Assembly: GCA_016218565.1 (NCBI GenBank)
Contig: JACRDM010000013.1
Coordinates: 1 to 34,453, forward strand
Source: Elusimicrobiota bacterium
GTDB lineage: Bacteria; CAYTYR01; UBA6262
Direction of reading: 5' to 3'
Length of the DNA: 34,453 nt
Positions 1-8,657 of the stretch are shown piece by piece. How positions within the stretch are numbered: the first letter of the stretch is position 1; each line of letters starts with the position of its first letter. The position numbers and the translations under genes were made by a program. The notes under the pieces are model-generated. The model ran no database searches, had not been told where the DNA came from, and worked only from the letters and a program-made list of their open reading frames with translations.

Positions 1-81
1 ACCATAAGCCCCATTTCAAAAAACAGCAATAGCTATATGGTTTTGTACTAAAGAACTGCTGGCAAAGTCGCCCAACCGACC

Positions 82-109
82 CTCAACCGCGTAGGTTGAG
101 AATTGGTTA
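82..109. repeat. 28-bp direct repeat copy 1, containing hairpin CTCAACC-GCGTA-GGTTGAG (REP-like); its last 3 bp (TTA) are the RAYT stop codon
   Basis: CTCAACCGCGTAGGTTGAGAATTGGTTA, identical to 799-826; perfect 7-bp stem with 5-nt loop. Confidence 0.85.
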
Positions 110-772
110 ATCTACGAGTAAATGCTTAATATTGGCCAGTTCCCGTTGATATTCTATACGGTCCATAGTGAATTCCTGGTAGGTGTCATGCTTTATGTCA
201 ATTAAATCCTTAAATTCGCAAATATATTTATGGCCAGCGGAACCTATATACTCATGATAAGATGAATGTCCCCAATCTTTTGGATCATCAACAATATGAG
301 CGGTTACCGGGTTTAGATGAATATATCTGGTCAAATGCAATAGCTGGATATCATCTTCAACTAATACATTCTTGAATCTACTTTCCCAGAGCGGTCCTTT
401 ACGACCATGTTTCAAGTTAAAATACCGGGTATAGCTATTCAACAGATTATTCATAAAATTCGAAATGCCTTTCTCCTTTTTCTGTTCCAGCATAAAGTGG
501 ATATGCGTTGGCATTAAGCAATACGCTATTATATTTACCGGCTCTTCACCCTTTGACGCTTCTACGACTATATTTTGCTTTCCTTTTGAACCTTCATTAA
601 ACCTGGCAAAGCTAATGAGCGGTTTTCCCTTTTGATAGAATTTTATACTATCAATCATCCTATCATATTCTTCTTGATGGTTAAAGATCACATATCCGGC
701 AATGCTTTTAGTGAACACATGATAAATACTTCCCTCTGCTAGCTTAATTTTCCTCATCTCTTCTGTTTTCAT
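107..772 (-). CDS. REP-associated tyrosine transposase (RAYT)/IS200-like Y1 HUH protein
   Basis: HUH motif in CLMPTHIHFMLEQ, SYTRYFN catalytic Tyr region, and the family signature LTRYIHLNPVTAHI; GGAAGG RBS upstream of the ATG. Confidence 0.88.
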   Translation of the reverse strand: MKTEEMRKIKLAEGSIYHVFTKSIAGYVIFNHQEEYDRMIDSIKFYQKGKPLISFARFNEGSKGKQNIVVEASKGEEPVNIIAYCLMPTHIHFMLEQKKEKGISNFMNNLLNSYTRYFNLKHGRKGPLWESRFKNVLVEDDIQLLHLTRYIHLNPVTAHIVDDPKDWGHSSYHEYIGSAGHKYICEFKDLIDIKHDTYQEFTMDRIEYQRELANIKHLLVD

Positions 773-793
773 CCTTCCAATATATTTAAACCG

Positions 794-826
794 CCAATCT
801 CAACCGCGTAGGTTGAGAATTGGTTA
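794..826. repeat. 28-bp direct repeat copy 2 (799-826) with extended hairpin CCAAT-CTCAACC-GCGTA-GGTTGAG-(A)-ATTGG (794-823)
   Basis: Exact match to 82-109; 12 bp of pairing with a one-nt bulge. Confidence 0.85.
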
Positions 827-881
827 TTTTGCGGGCCGTTACAGATCAGTAATGAGAAAATTAAAACCTGCGGCGCTGGAT

Positions 882-1655
882 TTACAGCATACCCTTATAA
901 CCAGCCTGATTCTTGAGAGGATAAGCTTTTCCAATTAGCTTTATTCTATTGAACACTTCCCTAAAATCTTTGGTCCGGCAGGTATAATCCGCTATCTCTG
1001 TTAAGCCACTATCTAAAGCATTAAACGCAATGGCATAGCCAGCTGCTTTCGCTGCCGGAATATCGGTAGCTGAATCTCCGACAAATATTGCTTCCCTGGG
1101 TTTTATCCCCGCCTGTTTCAGCAACCTTTTGAATATTTTCCCTTTTTCGCCATGGGCAATATCTATTTTCACCCGGCCGGTTAACCGGCCATTACGCACC
1201 TCTAGTTTATTGCAGATACAATAATCTATCGCTAAATCATTTTTAACCTTAAAAGCTAATAAATCCAACCCGGTTGAGATAATAGCCAGCTTGAAGCCAA
1301 GTTTTTTTAATTTCCTGAGTGTACTTTTTACATTTTTACTGTACGGGATAGCATGCAGATGGCTGGTAATTTCGGCTGCCGACAGACCTTTCCAGCGCTG
1401 AGCATCTAATACACAAAATTTTCTGTAACTTATCTTACCTTTGAGGAATTGTTCCTGGTAGTGGCAAGCGTCCTCATTCCACATTCCCAGCTTCTCATGA
1501 ATTAATTGCCAGGAACTCACGTGTTGGGTCAGGGTACCGTCCATATCAAACACCACTATCTTGTATCTCTTGACTTTTCCTTTCAACGCTTGACTCCCCG
1601 CTGTCTTGTGAACGCTGTCCACTGTTATTTGCCGCCAACTGGCCGCAGGCTGCAA
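882..1655 (-). CDS. HAD-superfamily (SerB/HAD-IB-like) phosphatase; true start probably inside the ORF, near VVFDMDGTLT
   Basis: VVFDMDGTLT, IISTGLD and FVGDSATDIPAAKAAG motifs; the ORF 5' end overlaps the rlmN tail by 110 bp. Confidence 0.8.
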   Translation of the reverse strand: MQPAASWRQITVDSVHKTAGSQALKGKVKRYKIVVFDMDGTLTQHVSSWQLIHEKLGMWNEDACHYQEQFLKGKISYRKFCVLDAQRWKGLSAAEITSHLHAIPYSKNVKSTLRKLKKLGFKLAIISTGLDLLAFKVKNDLAIDYCICNKLEVRNGRLTGRVKIDIAHGEKGKIFKRLLKQAGIKPREAIFVGDSATDIPAAKAAGYAIAFNALDSGLTEIADYTCRTKDFREVFNRIKLIGKAYPLKNQAGYKGML

Positions 1656-2643
1656 AAATATCTGCGCCCCGTGATTTCCTGATCGTGACCGGCACTTTTC
1701 TACTCTTAAGCCACGCGGCGAACTGCTCCCTGCCGGCTTTTTTTACTGGCTGGTATGGTAATTCCGGCACTGGATTAAACGGTAGTAAGTTTACTTTGCC
1801 TTTCAAGCCATGCGTTATGGCCGCCAGCCGCTGGGCATCGATCAGGGTATCGTTAACACCTTTAAGTAAAATATATTCTAAAGTGATGATCCGGCCGGTA
1901 TGCTGGAAATAATCAGAGCAGGTTTTCAAGACTTCTTTCAGCGGATACTTTTTATTGATCGGCATGATCCTGGCGCGTTGTTTATCAATCGTGGCATGTA
2001 ATGACAGGGAGAGATTCGTCTGCAGGTCAAAATCAATAAGTTTCTTGATGCCGGGTAAATACCCGGCCGTGGAAATGGTAATTCTGCGCGCCGCTATTTC
2101 CGGGCCTTCCTCGCTATTGATGATCCTGATCGCTTTCGTGACATTCTCATAATTCTCCAGCGGTTCCCCCATACCCATAAAGACAATATTAGTTATTTTG
2201 GCTGGTGCTTGTCGTTGCACATACAGGAGTTGATCTATGATCTCCGCAACTGTGAGATTGCGCACATAACTTTTCAGTCCGCTGGCGCACATGCCACAAG
2301 AAAATTTACAGCCCACCTGGGTGGAGACACAAAGCGTCTTCCGCACACCGGCAGGAATAAAGACAGATTCTACCTGATTTCCATCGGCTAATTTGAGAAG
2401 ATACTTACGGGAGCCATCCTGGGAAATAAATTCCCGAGCGTTGGAAAAAGAATTGAGCTTATAATTCCCGGTCAAAACCTGCAATAAAGCTTTGGGCAGG
2501 TTGTCCATCTCCGCAAATTCTCGCCCGCCTTTTTTGTAAATCCAGTGAAATACCTGGCCGGCGCGATACCCTGGCCAACCCAATCTTTTAAAATCCTCTT
2601 TTAATTCCGGCAAAGTATAGTCTTTTATTAACCGCAAATTCAC
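1546..2643 (-). CDS. rlmN: 23S rRNA (adenine2503-C2)/dual-specificity RNA methyltransferase RlmN
   Basis: Radical-SAM CxxxCxxC (CKFSCGMC), FMGMGEPLENYENV, C-terminal GADIFAACGQLA; low-complexity tail after the conserved end. Confidence 0.93.
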   Translation of the reverse strand: MNLRLIKDYTLPELKEDFKRLGWPGYRAGQVFHWIYKKGGREFAEMDNLPKALLQVLTGNYKLNSFSNAREFISQDGSRKYLLKLADGNQVESVFIPAGVRKTLCVSTQVGCKFSCGMCASGLKSYVRNLTVAEIIDQLLYVQRQAPAKITNIVFMGMGEPLENYENVTKAIRIINSEEGPEIAARRITISTAGYLPGIKKLIDFDLQTNLSLSLHATIDKQRARIMPINKKYPLKEVLKTCSDYFQHTGRIITLEYILLKGVNDTLIDAQRLAAITHGLKGKVNLLPFNPVPELPYQPVKKAGREQFAAWLKSRKVPVTIRKSRGADIFAACGQLAANNSGQRSQDSGESSVERKSQEIQDSGV

Positions 2644-2670
2644 TCCCCGGCCCGTATATTCTCTCTAGCC

Positions 2671-2699
2671 CTCTACCACTTACCACTCTAGCACTGTCT
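2671..2699. repeat. CTACCACT-type intergenic tandem repeat, copy A
   Basis: ctctaccacttaccactctagcactgtct; related words at 5041-5062, 8604-8656 and 10911-10949. Confidence 0.65.
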
Positions 2700-3276
2700 A
2701 ATAATTCTCCGCCAGCACCTCATAGTACGCCTGCGGATGCTTGCAAGCCGGGCATTCCTTGGGCGCTTCATTCCCTTTAAATACATAGCCGCAGTTGAGG
2801 CAGTGCCATTTCACGGCTGCTTTCTTTCTAAATACTTCCCCGTTAGCCAAATTATTAATCAAAGCCCTGTACCTGGCTTCGTGAAATTTCTCTACTTTGG
2901 ATATTTGCTCAAAAGCTCGGGTCACTTCTGTAAACCCTTCATCCTTGGCAGCCTTAGCAAAATCCTGATAAATGCTTGTCCATTCCGCATTTTCACCAGC
3001 CGCCGCTGCCGCCAAATTACTCTTCGTATCTTTTATCATGCCAGCCGGATATTTAGCTGTAATTTCCGTATCGCCGCCGGCCAGGAATTTAAAGAATATT
3101 TTAGCATGTTCTTTTTCATTCTCCGCAGTTTCTATAAAAAAATTGGCAATTTGTTCGTAACCTTCTTGGCGCGCGGCGCTGGCAAAATAGGCATACCTGT
3201 TCCTGGCTTGTGATTCACCGGCAAACGCCGCTAACAAGTTCTTCTCTGTCTTAGTACCTTTCAATGAGTTGCCCAT
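2698..3276 (-). CDS. Rubrerythrin
   Basis: Ferritin-like diiron domain ([28 protein letters not shown]) plus rubredoxin-like [10 protein letters not shown]...CPACKHP. Confidence 0.93.
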   Translation of the reverse strand: MGNSLKGTKTEKNLLAAFAGESQARNRYAYFASAARQEGYEQIANFFIETAENEKEHAKIFFKFLAGGDTEITAKYPAGMIKDTKSNLAAAAAGENAEWTSIYQDFAKAAKDEGFTEVTRAFEQISKVEKFHEARYRALINNLANGEVFRKKAAVKWHCLNCGYVFKGNEAPKECPACKHPQAYYEVLAENY

Positions 3277-3329
3277 ATTTATTCTCCTTTTACTGTTATG
3301 GTCTTTATTTAAGACTATATTAGTCCTAC

Positions 3330-3345
3330 AAGTATAGAAATTTCA
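3330..3345. repeat. Partial copy of the AAGTATAGGAATTTCA dispersed repeat
   Basis: aagtatagaaatttca, 15/16 identical to the left part of 5175-5206. Confidence 0.45.
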
Positions 3346-3981
3346 CACAATTACCATACTATTAATCAGAGCTTTTAGGTATTGGCTGATCCGCCGGTTG
3401 ATACTCGGAAATTCTCTATTAGCCAGCCAATCGGCACGAAAAACGCTGGAACCAAAGGTAACCGCACTGGCGCCATTGAATACATAGATTTTCAGATTTG
3501 CGGGGGAAACACCGCCGCAAGCCATCAGCTCGATGTTATTGAAAGGGCCCTTAAGCTCTTTGAAATATTCCGGCCCAAAGGTTTTGGCCGGGAAAACCTT
3601 GACCATGGTCGCGCCTGCCTGCCAGGCCTTAAAAATTTCCTGCGGGGTCAAAGCGCCGGGAAACACCGGGATCTTATTAGTGACACAATATTTTACCACC
3701 TCCGGCACCAGCGTCGGCAGCACTATGAAAGTAGCCCCGGCCTTAAGAGCAGAGTGCAGGCTTTCCAGATCAAGTACCGTGCCGGCGCCAATAGTTAAGC
3801 GCCCGGCAGCTTTTTTAACGGCCTGACGGATCAACTGCTCTGCTCCGTCTGTATTCATAGTGATTTCAATGGTCTGCAAACCGGCATCAATCACGGTTTC
3901 CAGCAATGGATTGATCACCTCAAAGTTCACGCCGCGCATAATACCGATGATCGGCTGTTGTTTGAATTTGGCTAAGTTCAT
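3343..3981 (-). CDS. KDPG/KHG aldolase family (2-dehydro-3-deoxy-phosphogluconate aldolase-like)
   Basis: GIMRG, IEITMNTDGA, IGAGTVLD, KVFPAKTFGPEYFKELKGPF, LMACGGVSPAN. Confidence 0.88.
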   Translation of the reverse strand: MNLAKFKQQPIIGIMRGVNFEVINPLLETVIDAGLQTIEITMNTDGAEQLIRQAVKKAAGRLTIGAGTVLDLESLHSALKAGATFIVLPTLVPEVVKYCVTNKIPVFPGALTPQEIFKAWQAGATMVKVFPAKTFGPEYFKELKGPFNNIELMACGGVSPANLKIYVFNGASAVTFGSSVFRADWLANREFPSINRRISQYLKALINSMVIV

Positions 3982-4932
3982 CTATTCCTCGTCTGCGCCG
4001 ACCAGGCTTTCGTAAAATTCCCGGTAGTTTTCCTTTTTATCGCCATTACGCAAGGCCATCGCCGCCCGCGGATGTTCATCCAGGATACCGGTGATCATGT
4101 AGGGAATAATATAGCCCCATTCAATTTTTTCCCGCAGGGGTACAAATTCCTTAGAGATCACATCCAGGATCGGACGAATGTCAAATTTGGGATTTTTCAG
4201 GAAGCTCATGATCAGTTCCAGCGGACAGTTGCCGGCCGCGCGGCCGAGGCCATAAATAGTCGCGTCCACATAATTGGCATCATGGATAATAGCTTCAATA
4301 GTGTTACCAAAAGCCAACTGCTGGTTGTTATGAGCATGTATGCCCACTTCTTTCGTTTTCAGGATGCTCTTAGCCTTCTTGATCAGGAATTCGGTAGTCT
4401 CCTGGTACAAAGCGCCAAAGCTATCCACAATATAAATCACTTGTGCTTTACATTCTTTTTCCAGCTGCTGCAACGCTTCAGTCAGTTCATTATCCAACGC
4501 CCGGGAAATCGCCATAATATTCACCGTCGTTTCATAACCTTTATCCGCAAAATGATTTACCAAATAAATAGCTTTATCAATGTCTTTGACATAGGAAGCC
4601 ACGCGGATCATCGCTACCGGACTGTCTTTGCGCGGCTTAATATCTTCAACATCCACCCGGTCCACATCCACCATTACGGATATTTTAGTCTTTGACTCAA
4701 TTCCATCGATGACTTTCCTGATATCATCATCTTCGCAGAATTTCCATATCCCGTAATCCTTGGCGCTAAAAAGCCTTTTGGAATTCTTATATCCTATCTC
4801 CATATAATCAACCTTAGCTTCGGAAAGGGCTTTATACACTTCACGCACGAAACGGTGATCAAAATTATGGTTATTGATCAACCCCCCATCCCTGATGGTA
4901 CAATCCAATACTTTAATTTTATCTCTGAACAT
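3982..4932 (-). CDS. DRE-TIM metallolyase/HMGL-like aldolase catalytic domain protein (distant 4-hydroxy-2-oxovalerate aldolase relative)
   Basis: VLDCTIRDGGLINNHNF, VDYMEIGYK, HAHNNQQLAFGNTIEAI; ORF opens at 5019, but GAGGAGGG RBS precedes the ATG at 4932 (MFRDKIKVLDC). Confidence 0.82.
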   Translation of the reverse strand: MFRDKIKVLDCTIRDGGLINNHNFDHRFVREVYKALSEAKVDYMEIGYKNSKRLFSAKDYGIWKFCEDDDIRKVIDGIESKTKISVMVDVDRVDVEDIKPRKDSPVAMIRVASYVKDIDKAIYLVNHFADKGYETTVNIMAISRALDNELTEALQQLEKECKAQVIYIVDSFGALYQETTEFLIKKAKSILKTKEVGIHAHNNQQLAFGNTIEAIIHDANYVDATIYGLGRAAGNCPLELIMSFLKNPKFDIRPILDVISKEFVPLREKIEWGYIIPYMITGILDEHPRAAMALRNGDKKENYREFYESLVGADEE

Positions 4933-5038
4933 CCCTCCTCCTCGTTTATTAGTCTCGTCATTCGGTTGCGGCTTCGAGGCCCGATTAAAGCTTTCTTTTC
5001 GGGTTTCGTCTCCGTACACCGTATACCGAGTTCACTTT

Positions 5039-5062
5039 ACCCCTCTACCACTCTACCACTGT
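5039..5062. repeat. CTACCACT-type intergenic tandem repeat, copy B
   Basis: acccctctaccactctaccactgt. Confidence 0.65.
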
Positions 5063-5141
5063 ATTTAAAAACTAGATAAAAGAATATTATTGAATTAGCC
5101 TATTGTTTTATGCCATAATTAAAAAGACTTTAACCCTAAAA

Positions 5142-5175
5142 ACTAGCGACCAGTCACTAGCGACTAGTTACTAAC
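5142..5175. repeat. Short tandem repeat of CTAGCGAC/CTAGTTAC-like words
   Basis: actagcgaccagtcactagcgactagttactaac. Confidence 0.6.
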
Positions 5176-5206
5176 TTGAAGTATAGGAATTTCAATCCTA
5201 TACTTG
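5175..5206. repeat. Dispersed palindromic repeat, copy 1 (AAGTATAGGA-N7-TCCTATACTT)
   Basis: Perfect 10-bp stem; 31/32 identical to the reverse complement of 13648-13679. Confidence 0.8.
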
Positions 5207-5285
5207 ATTACACGGATTTCCAAAAGATTACACCGATTACAAGCCTAGTCGCTGATAAAAATCTCTGTAATAATCTGGGTAATCA
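5207..5285. repeat. Imperfect inverted repeats of GATTACACGGATT-like words upstream of the AAA ATPase
   Basis: gattacacggattt, gattacaccgattac versus aaatctctgtaataatctgggtaatc. Confidence 0.55.
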
Positions 5286-5316
5286 GTTAGCGGAACGAAG
5301 TGGAGCCTAACTTGAG

Positions 5317-6429
5317 GTGTTTCCCATGATCACTACTAATCCTTTTACTCCGCAATCCGGCTGGGAGCCTAAAATATTCGGCGGACGCGAAGAACAAGTA
5401 CAGCATTTCCTGAAAACCATGGAAGAAGCGGTGCTGAGCCGGTCTAATCACATGGTCATTATCGGACAGTGGGGTATCGGTAAAACCAGCCTGCTTAAAC
5501 AATTTAAGAAAATTTCACAAGAACAGGGTTACTTAGCCAGTTTTTGCCCGATCAGCCAGGCAAAAGAACGTTCCTCAACTACAGCAGCCGTCAATCTTAT
5601 CATGCAGGAAATACTAAACGGATTCCCTAAATCCATCACCGAATCCAAGCCGGCCAAGCAAAAACTACAGTCGCAGGTATTGTTTACGCAATTTTTATTG
5701 GAACTTTGGCCGCAACTTAATACGAGGCTCGCGGTAGTACTGCTGGATGATGTGCAAAACATGGCCACTGTATCCACTGTTATTGACCTCCTCCGCGCGG
5801 TTTTAAGCAAGGAGGAAGTCATTAGTCGGACCAGGTTCTTATTCGTACTGGCCTCTACGACCGAGGGTTGGGAAAATTTTATCAATAAGCATGATCCTAT
5901 CGGTCGTTTTTTCCGGCGGCGCGAAATGATCAACGATTTAACCGCTGCCGAGACACAATCGGTAATTACCAACACCTTGGCCGGTACAGGTGTGTCGTTT
6001 GACCAGGAAATCATCAAAACCATATACCGCTATACGCAAGGACACCCTTATGAACTGCAATTGCTAGCCAGCCATCTTTTTGAAGCCCAATTACAGGGTA
6101 AAGTGACGATGAGTGAATGGCTGCCCGCCTTTAAAAATACCTTGCGTGAACTGGGCAAGGATTATTTCCAGAGTTTGTTCGAGCGAGCAAGCGACCGGGA
6201 AAAAGAAGTGTTGTTAGTACTGGCAGAGTCTAAAGCAGCATTGCCGCAAAGTGAGATTAGAAGGATAATGATCGTGGAAAAGCATGCTAAAAACTTCCCC
6301 GTGGCCAATATAAAAAACTTCCTGTATCGCTTGCATGACAAAGGGCTGGTCAAGCGCCTGGCCAATGGCAATTTCCAGATACTCGACCCGATTTTTGGAG
6401 AATATGTTAAAAGCAATTACGCTGATTAG
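5317..6429 (+). CDS. AAA/Orc1-Cdc6-like (AAA_16-type) ATPase with likely C-terminal winged helix; ATG at 5317 or 5326
   Basis: NPFTPQSGWEPKIFGGREEQ, Walker A IGQWGIGKTSLLKQF, Walker B AVVLLDDVQNM, C-terminal helix-rich NFLYRLHDKGLVKRLANGNFQILDP; only credible complete plus-strand gene. Confidence 0.8.
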   Translation: MFPMITTNPFTPQSGWEPKIFGGREEQVQHFLKTMEEAVLSRSNHMVIIGQWGIGKTSLLKQFKKISQEQGYLASFCPISQAKERSSTTAAVNLIMQEILNGFPKSITESKPAKQKLQSQVLFTQFLLELWPQLNTRLAVVLLDDVQNMATVSTVIDLLRAVLSKEEVISRTRFLFVLASTTEGWENFINKHDPIGRFFRRREMINDLTAAETQSVITNTLAGTGVSFDQEIIKTIYRYTQGHPYELQLLASHLFEAQLQGKVTMSEWLPAFKNTLRELGKDYFQSLFERASDREKEVLLVLAESKAALPQSEIRRIMIVEKHAKNFPVANIKNFLYRLHDKGLVKRLANGNFQILDPIFGEYVKSNYAD

Positions 6430-6435
6430 AAGAAC

Positions 6436-6487
6436 AGATTTCGCGGATTAGAGCATTTATCCACCTAATCTGTATTTCGAATCCGCG
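6436..6487. repeat. Imperfect inverted repeat (CAGATTTCGCGGATTAG / CTAATCTGTATTTCGAATCCGCG) downstream of the AAA ATPase
   Basis: Related in wording to the 5207-5285 repeats. Confidence 0.45.
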
Positions 6488-6502
6488 CCTGTCCCCGCAG
6501 TT

Positions 6503-6523
6503 TTGACCCGTTTATCGGGGTCA
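6503..6523. terminator. Hairpin in the convergent spacer (TGACCCG-TTTAT-CGGGGTCA), possible terminator
   Basis: 6-7 bp stem between the ends of the convergent AAA ATPase and DUF4921 genes; no strong U tract. Confidence 0.3.
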
Positions 6524-6539
6524 GCAGGGAATAATCGTT

Positions 6540-7889
6540 TCATCTCACCGCGGGATTATATTTTAAGCTGTTCGGGAGGCATGAACATTCAAAAGCAATA
6601 TTGAATTTGGCTATTTTGCCCTGGTTTTTCAGTTCGAAGAGCCGGGGCACCATTTTATCCCGCAAACTAACCGGATCTATAGTATTAATATAAATCTTGG
6701 TTCCGCCTTCAAAGCCGGCCGGAGTATTCACCCGCCACTTAATCAGGATATGCCAAGGCATGGCAAAATCAGCGTCTAACGGCTTATAATACCACTCTTC
6801 ATTGCAGGGTATACGGGAGCCCATAGCAGCATGGCAACCATGGACAATATCGCTGAAACCTTTTATTTCTTCATCGCTTAATTCCCAGATATTTGAATAC
6901 AGGCTCTTGGAATAGACCGCAATAGTAGGATACCGGTGCCCGAAATCGGCAAAAGCCACGGCATAATCGTTCTCGGCAAAGACCAGGTTCTGATAGCCGG
7001 CATAATTAGCTGCCAGTTCATTGTAAATATTGGGATTGCTCCGCACTAATTCACTTTCTTCCTCAATAGATGTCCCCCATTCATCAATCGCTACTAATTG
7101 TTTATGTAAGTGATCAAAACTGGCGCCAGCGCTGGAAAGCCAGTTTTGGAACACGCTGATATACCTTACATAGCGGTTATTCTGGTGGATCGCCTTAATA
7201 GCCTCAATCGTAAATTTAATATACAAAAAATGCTCTTCCGGGGTAAGTTCGCCGGAGGAACATAGTTGGGAATCATATTCAGCGGTATCAGTATAATGTT
7301 TATTGGCCACGACCAGCTCATGACTGCCGCCGAAAAAGGCATCAGCCATGTCTAGTTTGACTTCCCGGCTAATTTTCTGCGGATCTTTACCTAACAGGGT
7401 TATTTTCATATCAATTATTTTAAAAACATGGTCCTGGCCAGCTTGGGTGGACAGGTAGCTGTTCTTCCAGTTTACCAGCTCCAGCGGCAGGCAAAAAGCA
7501 TAGTTCTTAACCCAATAATCATAGGAGACTATTTCAAATAAATTAGGGATGCGCCGCAATAAGGGAACGGTTTTACTAAGATCCTGGGCCGCGACCTTAT
7601 ATAATATTTTATATTTATCGTTTTCTTTGATCAGCCGTGATTTTTCCGGAGGAGTATTTAAGTAATTAGCCGCGCAGAAATTGCAGTAATCCTCCAGCGT
7701 ATGCCTTTCGATCTTTTTGGCGTTTTTAGGTATTTCATTAGTAATGGGTTTGCCGGCCCGGCCAGGCACGGTCCATACTTCGGTACCGGTGAATGGGTTT
7801 AATTGTTTGATGGTGCCGTCAGGCATTTTGTCGAGGTACTTGCCGGTGATCGGCCGATTATTGGCCATACCTACTCCTCTGGCGTTCAA
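6540..7889 (-). CDS. DUF4921/GalT-like (HIT superfamily nucleotidyltransferase-like) protein
   Basis: CNFCAANYL, GASFDHLHKQLVA (HxHxQ), AMPWHILIKWR, GGTKIYINTIDP; ORF may start at internal M (MANNRPITGKYLD, about 7868). Confidence 0.75.
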   Translation of the reverse strand: MNARGVGMANNRPITGKYLDKMPDGTIKQLNPFTGTEVWTVPGRAGKPITNEIPKNAKKIERHTLEDYCNFCAANYLNTPPEKSRLIKENDKYKILYKVAAQDLSKTVPLLRRIPNLFEIVSYDYWVKNYAFCLPLELVNWKNSYLSTQAGQDHVFKIIDMKITLLGKDPQKISREVKLDMADAFFGGSHELVVANKHYTDTAEYDSQLCSSGELTPEEHFLYIKFTIEAIKAIHQNNRYVRYISVFQNWLSSAGASFDHLHKQLVAIDEWGTSIEEESELVRSNPNIYNELAANYAGYQNLVFAENDYAVAFADFGHRYPTIAVYSKSLYSNIWELSDEEIKGFSDIVHGCHAAMGSRIPCNEEWYYKPLDADFAMPWHILIKWRVNTPAGFEGGTKIYINTIDPVSLRDKMVPRLFELKNQGKIAKFNIAFECSCLPNSLKYNPAVR

Positions 7890-7950
7890 AATTGGATATA
7901 AACCCGCTCTTCTATTTTAAGAACGAGCCTTCCACAAAAACCCCTCGCTT

Positions 7951-7993
7951 GTCCCTCTCTAGCGGATAACTCTGGCCAGAAATAAAGAGGGAC
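7951..7993. other. Inverted repeat GTCCCTCT...AGAGGGAC (8-bp stem, 27-nt loop)
   Basis: Located in the 7890-8048 spacer. Confidence 0.4.
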
Positions 7994-8048
7994 TGGGTGA
8001 ACAGCTTTATTTTACTTAAAAGCAACCCATTTTTCAACTAATAATTGC

Positions 8049-8591
8049 TTATTTCTTCTTTTCTACACTGATGATCTTAAATTTAAAAATAAACTCTTTC
8101 TTTACCCCTTTGATCTCTAGCGGGAAATATAAGCCAAACTCCTTACCTAGATATGTTTTGGCGTCATTGGGAAACAATGGTACAATATCCCAGCCGTAAA
8201 CCAGGTCATTAGCCCGGAAAAAGATATTTTGCGCGGGGATGATGGTCTCGGAGATCGACAAGCCAGGGGGCACCATTACCGCAGCTTGTGGAGCAAAACG
8301 GTCAGCAAAGCGAATATTACTAGAAACTATCCGTAAACTCGCGCCACCTGGAGAAATATACGATATTTCATCATAATTCACCTTGATCCCATTCAGAGTC
8401 TTGTTTTTCAATTCAAAATTTATACTTTTGTCATCCACCAAGAAGTTGAGATCTATATCCTCATCACTATAAGTAAGAGTGTCAGCCGGAACAGGCGCTT
8501 GCATTTTGATACCCCACGTAAGCACACTGGGGGCGCAACCTGTTAATAGTATCAAGTAGAAAATGATGGCTAAACTCTTAAGCTTATACAT
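8049..8591 (-). CDS. Lipoprotein of unknown function
   Basis: Signal peptide with lipobox LTGC (SLAIIFYLILLTGCAPS). Confidence 0.7.
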   Translation of the reverse strand: MYKLKSLAIIFYLILLTGCAPSVLTWGIKMQAPVPADTLTYSDEDIDLNFLVDDKSINFELKNKTLNGIKVNYDEISYISPGGASLRIVSSNIRFADRFAPQAAVMVPPGLSISETIIPAQNIFFRANDLVYGWDIVPLFPNDAKTYLGKEFGLYFPLEIKGVKKEFIFKFKIISVEKKK

Positions 8592-8603
8592 ATTTTACCT
8601 TAT

Positions 8604-8656
8604 CCCTCTACCACTTTACCACTTACCACTCTATCACTCTACCACTCTACCACTGT
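8604..8656. repeat. CTACCACT-type intergenic tandem repeat, copy C (longest)
   Basis: ccctctaccactttaccacttaccactctatcactctaccactctaccactgt. Confidence 0.75.
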
Positions 8657-8657
8657 T

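Noticed and set aside
1685-2391. Plus-strand ORFs in the rlmN region
   Set aside because: Antisense to rlmN; no independent coding evidence.
4072-4695. 207-aa plus-strand ORF
   Set aside because: Antisense to the well-supported DRE-TIM aldolase; no recognisable domain.
4933-5019. N-terminal extension of the DRE-TIM aldolase ORF
   Set aside because: A strong RBS precedes the ATG at 4932, and the extension is spacer-like.
8604-8656. CRISPR-like array
   Set aside because: Units are about 8-9 bp with no unique spacers; a simple tandem repeat.
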